NCBI GenBank assembly: GCA_009760855.2 | Contig: WPIO01000056.1 | Coordinates: 1,828,501 to 1,892,500 of the forward strand | Length of the DNA stretch: 64,000 nucleotides | Reading direction: 5' to 3' | DNA from: Cristatella mucedo | Lineage: Eukaryota; Bryozoa; Phylactolaemata; Cristatellidae | Part shown: piece after piece, positions 22,725 to 33,217 of the stretch | Layout of the letters: each line of letters starts with the position of its first letter | Position numbering within the stretch: the stretch's first letter is position 1 | The notes under the pieces: model-generated | What the model was told of the DNA's origin: nothing | Databases searched by the model: none | Seen by the model: only the letters and a program-made list of their open reading frames with translations | Translations under genes and position numbers: made by a program

Positions 22725-22760
22725 ACCCCCCCCCCCGTGTGACCCCACGGGGGGGGGGGG
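22725..22760. repeat. Poly-C/poly-G hairpin
   Basis: A C run followed by GTG, a short loop, then CAC followed by a G run of about 12. The arms are perfectly complementary, giving a stem of about 14 bp with a 5-6 nt loop, about 50 bp after the caspase-like stop codon and probably inside its 3' UTR. Confidence 0.85.
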
Positions 22761-22991
22761 CCGCGGGCGTGAGTGAATAGGAATAGGCTGCTCGATTCCA
22801 AAACTGACCGGCTGACCTTTCTCAGCAGTCCGTGCTGTCGGATAACACGGCGTTTAGCTCCTGAGTGTAGCAGCTTTGGAGGAGAGCAGCATTTTCTCGT
22901 CGGCGAAGCTCTCAGTGGCAGACAAGGCGACACCACCACAGACTTGCAATATTCCCTGCTATGTCGCCCCGCAGCTCCGTTGACAATCGAA

Positions 22992-22997
22992 AATAAA
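22992..22997 (+). terminator. Candidate polyadenylation signal
   Basis: AATAAA about 320 bp after the stop codon of the caspase-like gene; the first on this strand after the stop that I could find. Inferred use. Confidence 0.5.
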
Positions 22998-23572
22998 CAG
23001 CTACGTGCGAAATGCGATAAAATTCGCTTCGCATCCAGTATCGTCCGGCCTAGTTTTAGGCTGAAAATCGCCCCAGGAACTGAAAGCCAACTGTTACCAG
23101 ACTTGATTATAAGCAGCCTTCGGCAGGTCCGGCCCTTGTTCTTACACGTGCTGTCTCGTTCGAAAGCGATTTCGAAGTTTGCCGATCCTGTTGACTGAGT
23201 TTTCGAGGCACCCTAACCGGCTGCTGACAATCTGATGTTTTTGCATGGGCTCTGGGAGTAGACCGGTCATGGTGGGCATTAATAGACGAGCCAAAATTAA
23301 TAAGTTAATAAACGAACCAAAAGTTTCGCTGGAATTGACGTGCTATTGCTTTCTGCCGTCTACGTCGCATGAAGGGCCTATCGTTGCATGTCCGGCTAGG
23401 GTTTCCCTGATGATCTAGTACGACCTTGTACGATCTAATACTGCATTACCTTGTATGATCTAGTGCGACCTTGTACGATCTAATATGACCTTGAAGCATG
23501 CTGTCGTTTCACTCTTGTTTACGTAGTGCGACTGCAAGTTCAATGTATTGGATACTGCCACTCTTTGCCGAA
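22998..23572. other. No recognised gene; small direct repeats
   Basis: At about 23411-23490 the words TGATCTAGT, GCGACCTTGTACGATCTAAT and close variants recur two to three times. Otherwise nothing recognised. Confidence 0.45.
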
Positions 23573-23725
23573 CTGGTTTGTCCAGCGGTTAAGGTGCTCG
23601 CCCCGACCAAGGTCTGGCTGAGGTCGTGGGCCCGAGCCCCGTGGCATTTGTAAAGCGCCGTAATAGAGATTCAGTTCTTTTGGGGCGGTATACAATTGAA
23701 TTGTGTTTATTTATTTGCGAGTTAG
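23573..23725 (+). mobile_element. tRNA-derived SINE, family A
   Basis: CCAGCGGTTAAGGTGCTCGC, CCGACCAAGGTCTGGCTGAG, GTCGTGGGCCCGAGCCCC, then TTGTAAAGCGCCGTAATAGA and a TTTATTTATTT end. One of the best copies, with the tail closest to the L2 tail. Confidence 0.9.
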
Positions 23726-25079
23726 GTTTCTCCCATAGAATGAACCTGGGTACCAGATGGGGTTGCCGGCGCCGATCCAGCATCCATACCGTTGCCAATA
23801 ACTGCAACACCCTTCTACTGTTACATCAGCTGCGAATTTCTACAAGCTAGAAGTAATAAAGCCGACGCGTGACCCCTGTGACCGACTATAACTCCGGACT
23901 CTCCCTGCTCGTTGTGGAACAAATCGCTAGTAGTTGGCAATTTGATACTTGCCGACCCCCTTGACACGTTTGCTGTTACCGATACCTGACAAGAGGTCGA
24001 GGACGAACTGCTCGGCATTTATCGATGCTGGAAGGTATCTTTTTTGCCTCCTTTGATATTGCAGGCACCGGAATAGACTACGCCTCTTTCAATTTCAAGC
24101 CGCTCCCGATTCCTGCAAAACAGTTTGTTTCAATCTCCTGCTCTCTGTCCTGCTTGTGGAAAGTTACACAACGGTTGAGGTAATTGGTAGCCCACCAGGC
24201 AGCAATTCCATTACAGACTTTCGACTTTCTTTGACCGGTCTTCGCACTAGGGAGTTGCCCTCTTTCTCATTCTAGGTAATTTTGATATCACTCTGATAAC
24301 CTATCTAAGCTTATGTGTTTCAACTTACTGGCTTGAGAGTCATTTCGTCTCCACGCTCACGCTCCAACCCTTACATGTATAAGTACGACGAAACCTCAAT
24401 CAAATTATATTTCTCGCTTGTACCTCATCCACTCCTATTGCCACCTCTTTTGGCATGTCAGAACGCATGCGGGTTTTATTTATTCTCCTTGGAAATCGTC
24501 TTCTCTTTCGACATCCAAAATTGCATATGAATCGCGAAAAGTAAATTCTCTTGCCGTGGATGCTCTCGGCAGTAGACTTGTATCCTCTGCCTCTCTACTT
24601 TACTCTCTCGCCACCTTTCTCTCCTTGATACATCTCGATGGTGGTCATAAGTCTTTGGTGAGTTTTCACCTGTGACTAAAGGACAGGTACGTCCCCGCTG
24701 AGACGTCCCCTGCGGTTAACGGCGGACATAAAAAGAGCCAGTAAGAACGCTGCACTTAACGTCAGTACTCACGGTCCGCCGCTTGGCATTTGAAGATTAT
24801 TGTAGGCCGCATCGATCCATTTTAGCAAAGTCTTGCGACCAAGTTTTTCGGAGAAGTAGTGGAGTCACATATCAGTAGCCCGAAAATGTTATTATACTCC
24901 TTCGACCGTCTCGGAAGCTCCCAAGCGATCGCACAGCCAAGTGGTCTCAGTGGAGAAATAGCAGAGCGTTAGTCAAAAGTCCATCGTAGATAGAGTAGCT
25001 TGCTGAGTCCATCACGTCCGTCCCTGCCGGACAGCAATGCCTCATCTCCGTACTCTCCAAGTATCCGCCTCCTTCATGC
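23726..25079. other. No recognised gene
   Basis: No exon recognised. The last 100-150 bp may be a diverged upstream part of the L2 copy that starts at about 25080. Confidence 0.4.
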
Positions 25080-26840
25080 CTACATTGTTTAACTCGTCGT
25101 CGCGATAAATTTGTCTCTGGCTAGAATGACCTGCTGTAGTCCTCTAGATCCTGCGCTACGAGTTTTCCTTACGATGAGTATAGACCTGCTGCCGCCCACT
25201 TTCACAAATATCGGATATGCGACCCTGGGTATTGCTAAAGTCCCCTACCCTCTGGAAACAGCAACCGTCATGTCGCTTATTAAAAAGCTCATCCTACATA
25301 TACAGTGAGCCTTTTTTAAGTAACTTTCGTCCGGTCTCTGACCTTCTATTCCTATGCAAGATACTTGAACGAGCGGCGGCCCGGCAACTAGATGAGTCCA
25401 TCGATTGTATCGAATCAGATCTAAGCAAGCTCCGATAGGGGTTTAGAGCTCATCAGTCCAGGGAAACCGCACTGCATCGGGTTTATAATAACCTCCTTTT
25501 GATCAATTCGGTTCAGGACTCAGGGTACTCTTCTTCGGGTACTCCTGGATGGACTATAGGATTCTGGAGCGAAGACCTCAGTGAGAGACGAACGTCAGAG
25601 CGGCAGATATAAATGATTGTCTGTCATCTGGGGAGCCCATAAATTATAGAGTATCTGTAACGGTTTGGTCTGAGGCCCCGTACTTTTCACTATCTGTACT
25701 CTCCCTCTGGCCATCACGAAATACAATATTGGCTTTCATTTCTAAGCCGATAGTACTTAGCTTTACATATCTTCCGTCGCTTTTAAGCCTTGCCTTTCAT
25801 TCGGCTCACTTAATTCTCTTACATCCTGCATCAACGACATTTGCGTTCGTGCGGCTACTGAATTCCTGACGAGAAGACCAACCTAATAGTTATTGGTACA
25901 CCTAATGCCACCAAAAAGTTGAAAGACCTACCCTTTAAGATTGGTTCAGCTAGCATCACTCCCCATGACGACTGCCTGTAATCGAGGTGCACTATTCTAA
26001 ATGAGCAGCACATTTCCTCAATCGCCGAGTTGACCTACTTTTGGCTAAGGAACACCAAAATCGGGACCTGCTCAGGTAAAAGCACTGCTTCCAAACTAGT
26101 TCACGCATTTGTGAATTCACGTCTTAATTATTGCAATTCCCTTTTGTCAGAGCCACCGGTCGCTGCCCGGCTATTAATCCAATGCAACCGGTGCACAACT
26201 CGGCAGCTCGTCTGGTCCCTCGGTAGCAGCACTGCTGCTATGTATGTATCACACCATTTCTGTCTGCTGCTTCACTGGCTACCTATCAAACACTGAATCA
26301 ATATCAAGATCATTAGTCTGGCTTACATGTCATTTCACTCGCTGGCACCAGCCTATCTATGACATCCTCTCTCTCCTTTAGTGCGATAGTCTCGCGCCAC
26401 CCGCTCCTCGGCGTCACTAGTCGTCTTTCCGTCCCTCTAACTAAATTGAAATCTGTCGGTGATCGAACCTTCAGCTCGTACGCACCGAAAGTCTGCAATT
26501 CTCCTCGGCTAAGTTCACTACCTGCAATGAATTTGCACCTTGTAAATCTCAGCTAAAGACGCATCTCTGCCCGCCAGCTTTACCTTCACCCTAGTGCTTA
26601 TGTGTACCCGATCCAGTACGCGTTACGAGCCAGAGGTCCCACTAACCGGTGGCCACGAGTGCCTTCATGTTAGCTTTAGCATGCTAGGCTAAGCATCGTA
26701 CTTGTTTGCTTTTGCATACTTGATACCGAGCGTGTCACTAGCCCTTGGTTATTGATTATTTTGAAGCCAGCTGCAAAGTGCCTGGATTGAGATTTAGTTC
26801 TCTAAGTTCGCTCTTCAAAAACCTATTAATACTATTGCAA
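25080..26840 (+). mobile_element. L2-type LINE, long decayed copy
   Basis: Carries in order: SIDLLPPTFTNIG (pre-RT region); NFRPVSDLLFLCKILER and GFRAHQSRETALHRV (reverse transcriptase N-terminal blocks, normally NYRPVS..LPFLSKILE and GFR..HSTETAL); a diverged middle; KLVHAFVNSRLNYCNSLL; HWLPIKH; VGDRTFSSYAPKVCNS; then the 3' tail GCAAAGTGCCTGGATTGAGA and TTAGTTCTCTAAG. Many frameshifts and stops. The element is dead; the 5' half and ORF1 are missing. Confidence 0.9.
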
Positions 26841-27309
26841 AGAAGGGCTCTACAATTCATTCGCACAGACATTCTTAAGCCTTGAGAGAGTATTGAACGT
26901 TTTGGAAGAAGTCAGAAACGAGCGAAGCTGGTGGTCGAGCAACCTTCACCTTTACCTCGAAAACCTCGACGACCTCTCTGCTAGTAGGTTCGTGGCAACA
27001 AGCATTGTCCAATCTTTCTCGCGGAAATATACATCATTGGCGTCAATAAAAAAAAATACGCAGGCACATGAAGAATGGTGGCTTCGGTCACTCACTGCAC
27101 CAGATTTAGAAGATTGCAGGGGCGGTCCAGAAGCAAATTTTGATACCAATTTGATGTCAACACGAGCTATCTTGATCCTGCAAATAAGCGATTGCGTCGC
27201 CTCGCTGATCTCGCATGTGCCCCTCGACGATTGAAGATAGTAATAATTTATGTAATATTATTATTGTATATTTATAGTGATTGTGTAATAATTATAGTTC
27301 TTAATAAGT
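26841..27309. other. No recognised gene; AT-rich end
   Basis: An open frame at 26893-27234 (+) matches nothing known. From 27236 on the DNA is A/T-rich with TAATAT-type words. Confidence 0.4.
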
Positions 27310-27424
27310 GACTATAATAATGATAATAATAACAAGATATTTGTCTAGTGCCCGCAATAATTAGATATCCTTCTAGGCACTTCATATAGGCAGTAAAAGG
27401 AGGCATGTTAATTGACTAAAAAGT

Positions 27425-27950
27425 GCTTAGCTGATTTAACAGCTTGTTTGTATAGCGGCAGAAGACTCCACGGCAATCACTACCACCTGTAATGTAATGT
27501 AATGTATCTCCGTCAGTAACTCCACAAAGTCATAAAGACCATGTGGGTGTTACGCAGGAGAGTTTTGTATAGCGCACTCACAGCCTAAGCGGCTTTCGGT
27601 ACGCATTCGGTACCCAACAGACTTCGTCTCACGAAACAAAGAGAAAGTGGGAAGCATAGCAGAGTTAGGAGAGCAGTTGAGGTAGTGAGTAGCATAGAAG
27701 TAGCAGTTCAGGACCGCTGAAAAAGATGTGCCATAGTTGGCAGTTGGAGAGTAGATGTCGTTGCGTAAGAATTGTGGAAGCGAGTTCCACAGTCTAGGAC
27801 CTGCAGAGCTAAAGCTTCTGTCGCCAACTGTCTTTAAGTGGAGGAATGGGACCTGCAGTGGGCAATATAGGATAGTCCAATGCAGGACTCGAACCCACGA
27901 CTTGGGTCGTGAAGAGCAAGCTTCTTACCCCTCTGCCAAGCAATTCAGTG
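27425..27950 (-). mobile_element. SINE family B inside L2, split by LINE-B
   Basis: Left part 27425-27487: TTAGCTGATTTAACAGCTTG and GGCAGAAGACTCC. Right part about 27836-27950: GCAGGACTCGAACCCACGAC and GTCGTGAAGAGCAAGC, an inverted head with an intact B box. The middle is a LINE-B fragment. Confidence 0.8.
27488..27832 (-). mobile_element. LINE-B fragment nested in SINE-B
   Basis: Starts AATGTAATGTAATGT (complement of the pentamer tail), passes CAGCCTAAGCGGCTTTCGGT and ends near CTAAAGCTTCTGTCGCCAAC. Strongly similar to 7155-7500, so it is a relatively young or conserved copy, 5'-truncated. Confidence 0.85.
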
Positions 27951-28924
27951 AGGAAAAGGTGCATGTTTAGCTTCTTTTTAAATGTCGTCAAGTCAGGGGG
28001 TGTCATGAGTCAGTCGGGAGATATGAGCTCTAACTTCGGGAGCATACGAACTAAAGGCTCGGTCTCCAAAGAACTGAGATTCTAATGAGGCACAGCTAAA
28101 ATTCGTGACTCAGACGTGCTGGTTTTGCGATGCCTAGCCGATTCGGAAGTAGTTCACACAAGTATTGTAAAGAAAGAGAATGAAGGTGCCTAAAAATGAG
28201 TGACAAAACCTGGTAGTCGATGCCTGCTTAATTGTGAGCATTGCAGGTAGGCGAGCAGTGGTGTAATGTGGCAGTGGTGTAATGTGGCAGCAGTGACGCT
28301 CTTGACAAGCCTAGCTGCACAGTTTTGCACCAACAGTGAACTTCTGATCGCACATGCAGGAAGAGCTGAGATTAGTTACAAAAGTGAGTTACAGAAGTCT
28401 TGCGACGGGATGTCACAAATGCACAGACCAACTTGAATGTAGTATCCCTGTCTAAGCAGGTCCGAATTTCGCAATGGTACTTAGCTAAAATGACAGTAGG
28501 CATAATTTTTGAAGATGCAGGGACAAGACCTGAGCCTGAGGGAAATATTTGCAATGCTAATTATGAAGAGCAGCAGAAAATCTATGCATCTCAGAAAGAT
28601 AACGGTAGGCATGGAGTCAAGAGAGCTAGCAGTCTTCTTAAGATTGGGAGACGAACTTCGATGTGAGGTCACTAGTGGTAGGCTTGGACGTAGACATTAA
28701 GGTGCAGCAAGGAACTGATAAGATATGAGTCCAGTGGGGAGACTGGCATCATGCACACTGTGTTGCAATGGTTCAGGTTTCATCTCAGTGGGAGACTCCA
28801 CAGTATTGATGTGAATGGAAAAAGATCACCCGAAGAACCTCTGAAATATGGGTGTGCCTCCAGGGCTCTGTGCTTGATCCTGTTCTTTCCACGGTCTATA
28901 CTCTCCTTGCCGATAAGATTGCAG

Positions 28925-29003
28925 GGCACAATGTAAAGTGCCAATACAGAGATTGAGCTTTCTGTGGGTGCTTTATCAAATATATTATTCTTATTGTTAT
29001 CTC
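28925..29003 (+). mobile_element. Tail-only L2 insertion inside L2 coding region
   Basis: AATGTAAAGTGCCAATACAG, AGATTGAGCTTTCTGTGGG, TGCTTTATCAAATATATTA lie just before the FHFYADD codons, where other L2 sequence would continue directly. It reads as an extreme 5'-truncated L2 insertion of about 75 bp. Confidence 0.7.
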
Positions 29004-29829
29004 GGCTTTCACTTCTATGCGGACGACACTCGGTTGCACCTTTGCTTTGATCCCTCACAGCCCTACAGCACGTCAAAATCTCTCAACTCCCTTGCTGCAT
29101 GTATTGATGACATCTGCACATGGATGGTAGCAAACTTTCTTCAATTGAATGATGATAAAAACTAACGTACTAGTTATGGGAAAACTAGGTGTGATTCAGA
29201 ATTGGAAAGGTTAACGCTCACAATCGGCTCTGCCAGCATATCACCTTTTAAATCTGCACAAAATCTAGGTGTCATGCTCCACAGTCAAGTCAGCCTACTT
29301 TCAACTACATAACATTGCTAAAATTCGGGGTTGTTTAGACATGGATACCACATCTAAGTTGGTCCATGCATTTGTGACCTCTCGTCTTGACTTCTGTGAC
29401 TTACTGCTTGCTGGTCTACCGGCCTGTGCAATCAGGCGCTTACAGCTGGTGCAAAACTCTGTAGCTAGGCATGTCTGTCGTGAGCGTGGCAGTTGCTACA
29501 TCTCACCACTTCTCGCCGACCTGCACTGGCTTCCAGTCAAGCAATGCATCGACTTGAAGGTTCTGTCACTCACTTTTAAGTTCCTTGGTTATTTGGCTCC
29601 AGCCTACCTATCAGAGCTACTCCCCCGCCAAGCTAAGCAAAGTACCGCCAGATTTTCGGAATATCATTGTTTACCTATACCTCATACAAACTTCACATCC
29701 TTTGGAGACCGTGCCTTTAATTCGTGTGCTCCCAAAAACCTGGAACTCACTCCCGACTTGCGTCACGACATCTCCTGACTTTTCCACATTTAAAAAAGAA
29801 ACTAAAAGCGCATCTCTATATCACAGCAC

Positions 29830-31331
29830 TGTAGCGCCCTGCTGGCTTTGGCTGAATTTTAGCGCGAACAAGAGCTGTTCGGCGGCGGGCTAGAGCCCCT
29901 TTGTCCTGGAGCAGTGAGCCAGAGAGGAGCGTCAGTGCGGTTAGAGAGGAAGCGCTTAGGAGCAGGCCAGGAAGCTCTGAGACGAGCGGCGGCGATTCGG
30001 CCTTTAGAATTGGTCCGATACTCGCGAAAGCTGCTGATAGATGTTGGCTGGCCTGTCAACCCCTGCCTTCCCTCTTTCCAAGAAAGAATCTTCTGGAACC
30101 CATTCGCCATTCAAGCTGGACGGAGGTGCCCTTCCAGTGGCCTGGGGACGGTAGTAATTCCTTTCTTTAATGGGCCAAGGTGTCCGGGCCCAATACCACT
30201 AAGCTCTTGCCCATTGTTTCAGTTAGGTATTTAAGAGTCGAGCGACGCTCACTCATGGCCTCGTGTCTTTAGTCTTTGGTCCGGCTCTGCGCCTCGACGC
30301 CGTCGGGCACTCGTTTCTCTGAAAGCGAGGGAGGAGGGCGGGCTGTCCGCCGACGATGGACGGAACAAGACGAGACAGCGCTAGGAGGATTCGGTGGAAC
30401 CCCACCGAATACGGTCGTATCGCGCCCGAGCTGGCATTTTGTGTTCTTTCGTGTTTTGTGTTTCTTTTGTGTCGTGTGTGTGTGTGCGCGCTAGCACGTG
30501 GTCTCGGCATAGGGATTTGCCGGCGCGAGCTAGGCGTAGTTGGCGTGTGTGGAGCTCTAGTTTACCGGGTAGGGTTTGGGCTCCGGGTCGCGCTTCAGTG
30601 TGGAGAAGTATTTCCTCCGCAGGAGTGCTTGAGTTGGCGTGTGTGGAGTATTCCTGCCGCACTGTTGGAAACCGAGTTCTAGTTCTCCGGTCAGGGTTTA
30701 GAATCTGGTTCGGGCTCCGTCTATTCGGGTCGTTTCCCATTATACACGTAAGCAGCCCCAGTGTGGAGAAGTATTCCCTCCGCAAGAGTGCTTGAGGTGG
30801 CGTGTGTGGAGTATTCCTGCCGCACTGTTGGAAACCGAGTTCTAGTTCACCGGTCAGGGTTTAGACTCCGGTATGCGCTTCAGTGCGGAGGAGTATTCCC
30901 TCCGCAAGAGTGTTTTAAGTTGGCGTGTTTGGGGTATTCCCTCGGCACAGGTGGGAACGGATTCCTAGTTCACCGGTTAGGGTTTAGGGTCCGGGTCGCG
31001 CTTAGTGTGGAGGAGTATTCCCTCCGCAAGAGAGTTAGTGTAGCTGAGAACGTGCGAGGAGTGTGGAGATAAAGCTGAACTAGACGCGCAGCGACTTTGT
31101 GCGCTTGCGAATAAAGTTCAGTAAAATCCCCAATTTGTGTGTCTCATTTCCGATTCACGCCGCGGACTCACGACCCCCTTTAGTAACGGTAAGCAAGTTA
31201 GCGCCAGAAACGCTCGTTTCGTGACGGCCAGCTTATTGCGCGTAGGCGCGCACTGAACGGCATTAGGCGGTAGGCTACGCCGCTAGGTAAGCGGCAGGTC
31301 AAGCTTACCCCGCCGAGCCTTCGGCGTTACA
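29830..31331 (+). mobile_element. Solo LTR of an LTR retrotransposon
   Basis: Begins TGTAGCGCC and ends GGCGTTACA, imperfect inverted termini with the TG...CA ends of LTRs. It is flanked by GCAC on both sides (29826-29829 and 31332-31335), a 4-bp target duplication, and interrupts an L2 3' UTR exactly. Inside are a TATA-like TATTTAAG (30229-30236) and AATAAA (31110-31115) followed by GT-rich sequence. No gag or pol frame and no second LTR are present, so it is a solo LTR of 1,502 bp. Orientation is inferred from TATA and AATAAA. A 4-5 bp duplication suits Ty3/gypsy or BEL elements; the superfamily cannot be set from an LTR alone. Confidence 0.85.
30541..31070. repeat. Irregular tandem repeats within the LTR
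   Basis: TGGCGTGTGTGGAG or a close variant starts at 30541, 30634, 30798 and 30921. Each is followed by TCACCGG-type and AGGGTTTAG words and a GGAGAAGTATTCCCTCCGC-type block. Unit length varies (93, 164, 123 bp). Confidence 0.85.
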
Positions 31332-31724
31332 GCACTTAGTGGGTCCATGTGATTCGTCCTTTATGTGCTTATGCGTACTGACACTGTGCATGCTGCCACT
31401 AACCACATTTGCATGCTGACCCTGTGCATGTCACCCCTAACTATGTTATTCTTTTTGTTTATCGAGAGCGCTACCACTAATCATTCGATCGTGCCTCCTT
31501 AACAGCGAACGTAGAGTGCTTAGAAAGAGATTATCTGAGGGCACTGTATCACATATAATAATATTGTTATTATTATTATATTTCCTTGTGGACGGACTTT
31601 CTGGTGTCATCGATCTTGTTGACAAAAAAGTAGTCTGTCCTTGGAGACCGTTATCGGCAAAATTATAATTACGCATTTTAATTTCGGCGGTGCAACAGAA
31701 CTGAACCTCTTTCTACCCACTTAG

Positions 31725-32700
31725 GTAATTAGTGACAGTGGCACATGCCATTGTAGCTTGCACGTTCCCAACAGAAGACGCGTTGGGCAGACAAAGCATA
31801 GAGTTGCTAAGGAGGAACTCGGAGGTTTTTAATTTCCATTTGAATGTCGCCGAGTACGGCCACGTCATGATGTGAATCGGCGTCGAGTTCCAGGCTTTAG
31901 GTGTACAAGCAGGTAGCAGGTACAAGCAAGTAGGTATACGAGCAGGTTGCAGGTACAAGCATGTATGTGTGCAAGCACTGAAGTTGTGACCGCCAAATAA
32001 TCCGAGGTTGGTTTGAGGCGCACTGCAAGCGACCGTAATCAGTCGATTGGATAGGGTGCCAGTCGAGAGTGAGCGACACTGCGACATTGGAGAGTTCGTG
32101 AGTCGAGCGACACCCACCCGGAAGAAGAAGCCGCTGGGAGCTCTAGGAGCCGCCGCCGCCGGCTCAAGGAGCTTCGGTAAACAAAGATTTGACTGATGGG
32201 ACGCCGAATCATTGCCGCCGAACGATAGACCGGGAATCTGTCCAATGCGGCTGATGAGACGTTGGCGACGGACCTGGCCTGGCTGCCGAGTTTTGCACCG
32301 CCTGCTACCTGCGTCCGATTGCACCGGCCGATAGGACCTGCTCGACAAAAGAGTCGTGGGAATCCAGGCGGATTGCATAATCGCAAGGGCTAATTTGGCT
32401 GCTGCGCTGCACTTATCTAGCTAAGCACGACCGGAGTTTTGCTTTGCTGCTTAACTGAAAACACGCTGGCTTGAGTGCGGAGCCAATGTGGCCATTGAGG
32501 AAATGTTTTTAATTTGGAAGAGGACAGAGTTCGCAAAAGTACCCCAGGCAGGTGAGGTAAAGCTACACCGAATTTTAGGACCAAGCTTTTAGCGTCTTGA
32601 GTGGCACTGGGTTTGCCCGGAACTGTTAGCACGGTTTTGTCATTCGAGTTAGGAAAGCTTAGAGCTGGAAAATCCCATTTTCCCGAACTAATAGTGATGC
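31725..32700 (-). mobile_element. Diverged L2-type LINE, inverted
   Basis: On the minus strand the left end reads APKAWNSTPIHIM and ATFKWKLKTSEFLL (LINE C-terminus). Further 5' there is a decayed QLVQN-like region, and at 32440-32690 a frame DKTVLTVPGKP then VLKFGVAL that parallels the DKT..L..GKP...L..IGSA block of the other copies. Different subfamily from the plus-strand copies; heavily mutated. Confidence 0.65.
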
Positions 32701-32912
32701 AGTGAAGGGTGACACGCTGGCTGAAAGCCGTCTGCCTCTGCCGTCTGCCGTCGGAGCTCGCTCGCTCGCTCCATGGCCAAACGGTACTCCCTCCCTCCGG
32801 CTCCCTCGGTTCGGCTTTTACTTTCCGAGCTTCGCTCCGCATGACTTACTTTATGGCAAGCTTCGAACCACTCTTCCGTGCCTGACGACACGCGTGCCTG
32901 CTCGATCCTCAG

Positions 32913-33217
32913 ACTCGCACTACGGATTTTCCTGGTAACTATGCCGGATACGACGACAAGCTGGACCTGAAGGCCTCAAATGAAGATATTCGCTTGCTGC
33001 CGTATCGCGTGGCCTTGCCTCGAGTGACCTTGCCGGCTTTGTGTGGCTTCCCTGAGTCGAGAGCGCTGGCCCTGCGACGCTGCCAATGCACGACGGTTTT
33101 GTTTGCAGGCTTTCCAGGTCCAGGTCCACAGTTTTGACTGCTGATGAAATGGAATTCGACATCCTAGGCGTTGATCTGGCTCTGGCCAACGCCTTCCGGA
33201 GAATTCTTCTTGCCGAG
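32913..33217 (+). pseudogene. POLR1C: POLR1C (RPAC1) exon relic, frameshifted
   Basis: Two pieces match the N-terminal part of the RPA40/RPAC1 subunit shared by RNA polymerases I and III. Piece A (32913-32972) follows CAG and reads TRTTDFPGNYAGYDDKLDLK. Piece B (33109-33217) follows TTTTGTTTGCAG and reads AFQVQVHSFD; one extra base (T at about 33139) shifts the frame, which resumes as EMEFDILGVDLALANAFRR then ILLAE before a GTGTGC donor-like end. The family has DFPGNYSGYDD, FxVDV and ANAFRRILLAEV in this order. The gap between A and B is intron-like, so this is a gene-type, not processed, copy. No convincing donor follows piece A and no other POLR1C exon was found nearby. It may be a duplicated relic, or a live gene with a sequencing error. 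Confidence 0.75.

Larger units (their letters stand above)
27310..28490 (-). mobile_element. L2-type LINE, inverted, with nested insertions
   Basis: The left end (27310-27400) is the complement of the L2 tail ((AAT)n-like, then CTTCTAGGCACTTCATAT). It resumes at about 27955 with the complement of the C-terminal coding region and continues to about 28490, where the minus strand reads TTFKLVCAFVTSR. The gap is filled by a SINE-B, which is itself split by a LINE-B. Decayed, not coding. Confidence 0.8.
28740..31580 (+). mobile_element. L2-type LINE interrupted by a solo LTR
   Basis: LINE sequence runs 28740-29829 and resumes 31332-31580. It shows the RT catalytic motif YADD (29016-29027) after FHF, LNSLAACIDDICTWM, KLVHAFVTSRLDFC, AIRRLQLVQNSVARHVC, LLADLHWLPVKQC and SFGDRAFNSCAPK, then the 3' UTR ACTTAGTGGGTCCATGTGAT and a tail with (ATT)n. 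Frameshifts and stops are present. A short tail insertion lies at 28925-29003 and a 1.5-kb LTR sits in the 3' UTR. Confidence 0.9.

Noticed and set aside
30960-31000. Possible interstitial telomere repeat (AGGGTTTAGGG)
   Set aside because: Only one or two TTAGGG-like words occur per LTR repeat unit; no tandem telomeric array.
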